From assembly GCA_016180665.1 (NCBI GenBank), contig JACPAS010000064.1, forward strand, positions 1 through 6,081: a DNA stretch of 6,081 nt. Reading direction: 5' to 3'. This DNA is from Microcaldota archaeon. GTDB lineage: Archaea; Micrarchaeota; Micrarchaeia; Anstonellales; Bilamarchaeaceae. Shown one piece after another: positions 5,541 to 6,081 of the stretch. Position 1 is the first letter of the stretch. Each line of letters starts with the position of its first letter. The position numbers were made by a program, and so were the translations under genes. The notes below the pieces were generated by a model. It searched no databases and had not been told where the DNA came from. It was given only the letters and a program-made list of their open reading frames with translations.

Positions 5541-6077
5541 TTATCCCACTATTTTTCCTTCACTTAAAACCAGATCCAATTTCACATCATGTTCATCATT
5601 TGGTATTTTCTCTACAATCTGAAATTCAAATCCAACTCCAATTTTGAATGCTTTTGAGCTTTTCAGATATTTATCGTAATATCCTTTTCCATATCCAAGT
5701 CTATGGAGGTGTTTATCAAAGGCCAATCCAGGAATTAAAATCAAATCCGGTTCTCTTGTTGGCTTCAACCGCATTTCAGGTTCTAAAATCCCAAATCTTC
5801 CAGGTTTCAAATCCCCAAAAGTAGTAAATTTATAGAATTCGATATGATCGTTCGTTATTGGAACTAAAACTTCTTTGTTAGTAATCGCATTCAAAATTAA
5901 CCTTGTCAAATCAACCTCGCTACCCTTAGCAATATAAACTGCAATAGTCTTTGCATTTTGGTATTCCTTCAATTCAATTATTTTTGAAACAATCTGTGCA
6001 CTTTTCTCTTTTACTTCTTCCTCCGTTAATATATTCCTTCTTCCCAGCATTTTTTCCCTAAGTTCTGATTTATTCAT
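5541..6077 (-). CDS. fau: 5-formyltetrahydrofolate cyclo-ligase (5,10-methenyl-THF synthetase)
   Basis: This 178-residue enzyme uses ATP to convert 5-formyl-THF, an inhibitory by-product, to 5,10-methenyl-THF, returning it to the one-carbon pool in the cytoplasm. The length matches the family (about 180-200). The N-terminus KSELREKMLGRRN is the usual basic helix. The acidic residue E54 in KGSEVDL lies in the folate-binding region. The hallmark LIPGLAFDKHLHRLGYGKGY (113-132) continues into YDKYL, giving the glycine-rich RLGYGKGYYD nucleotide/phosphate loop. HDVKLDLVLSE (163-173) matches the conserved C-terminal strand. The ATG at 6077 is only 4 bp from the window edge, so its promoter is not visible; the start is chosen by the family's usual N-terminus. 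It complements purN, about 2.4 kb downstream, as both use folate one-carbon units. Confidence 0.95.
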   Translation of the reverse strand: MNKSELREKMLGRRNILTEEEVKEKSAQIVSKIIELKEYQNAKTIAVYIAKGSEVDLTRLILNAITNKEVLVPITNDHIEFYKFTTFGDLKPGRFGILEPEMRLKPTREPDLILIPGLAFDKHLHRLGYGKGYYDKYLKSSKAFKIGVGFEFQIVEKIPNDEHDVKLDLVLSEGKIVG

Positions 6078-6081
6078 AAAA

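Overview
The window is an AT-rich stretch of a compact prokaryotic genome, most likely archaeal. All seven genes are read from the minus strand. Nearly every gene that follows an intergenic gap has an AT-rich, TATA-like box about 24-29 nt before its ATG, and no clear Shine-Dalgarno sequence. That spacing is the archaeal arrangement for leaderless mRNAs. Two folate-dependent one-carbon genes (purN and a 5-formyl-THF cyclo-ligase) argue against a classical methanogen and would fit a folate-using archaeon, for example a DPANN-type lineage. The lineage is inferred; no marker gene is present.

In transcription order (high to low coordinates) the layout is as follows. 6077-5541 encodes a 5-formyltetrahydrofolate cyclo-ligase. 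5475-4285 encodes a 396-residue protein with two predicted membrane helices, a long arginine-rich helical cytoplasmic region and a C-terminal HicA-like (YcfA-type) domain; this is the most unusual gene here. 4242-3241 encodes a CNNM/DUF21 plus CBS-pair membrane protein of the CorB/hemolysin-related family, probably a divalent cation (Mg2+) transporter, without the usual C-terminal CorC_HlyC domain. A 146-bp gap (3095-3240) follows. It holds a perfect 25-bp copy of the end of that gene, a small hairpin, and the purN promoter containing a perfect 14-bp palindrome. 3094-2501 is purN. 2473-1334 (GT4, GT-B fold) and 1324-614 (GT2, GT-A fold) are two glycosyltransferases 9 bp apart, surely one operon, probably making a surface glycan or glycolipid. 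553-1 is the 5' part of an unrecognised gene whose 3' end lies outside the window.

Functionally, the cyclo-ligase returns 5-formyl-THF to the active folate pool and PurN uses 10-formyl-THF in purine synthesis, so these two act in one metabolic network although two membrane-protein genes separate them. The glycosyltransferases form a second unit. The best candidates for new biology are the membrane-anchored HicA-like protein with no HicB partner in view, and the duplicated gene tail at 3129-3153/3247-3271. The displaced copy of that tail still ends in the same reading frame with a synonymous Leu codon and a stop.
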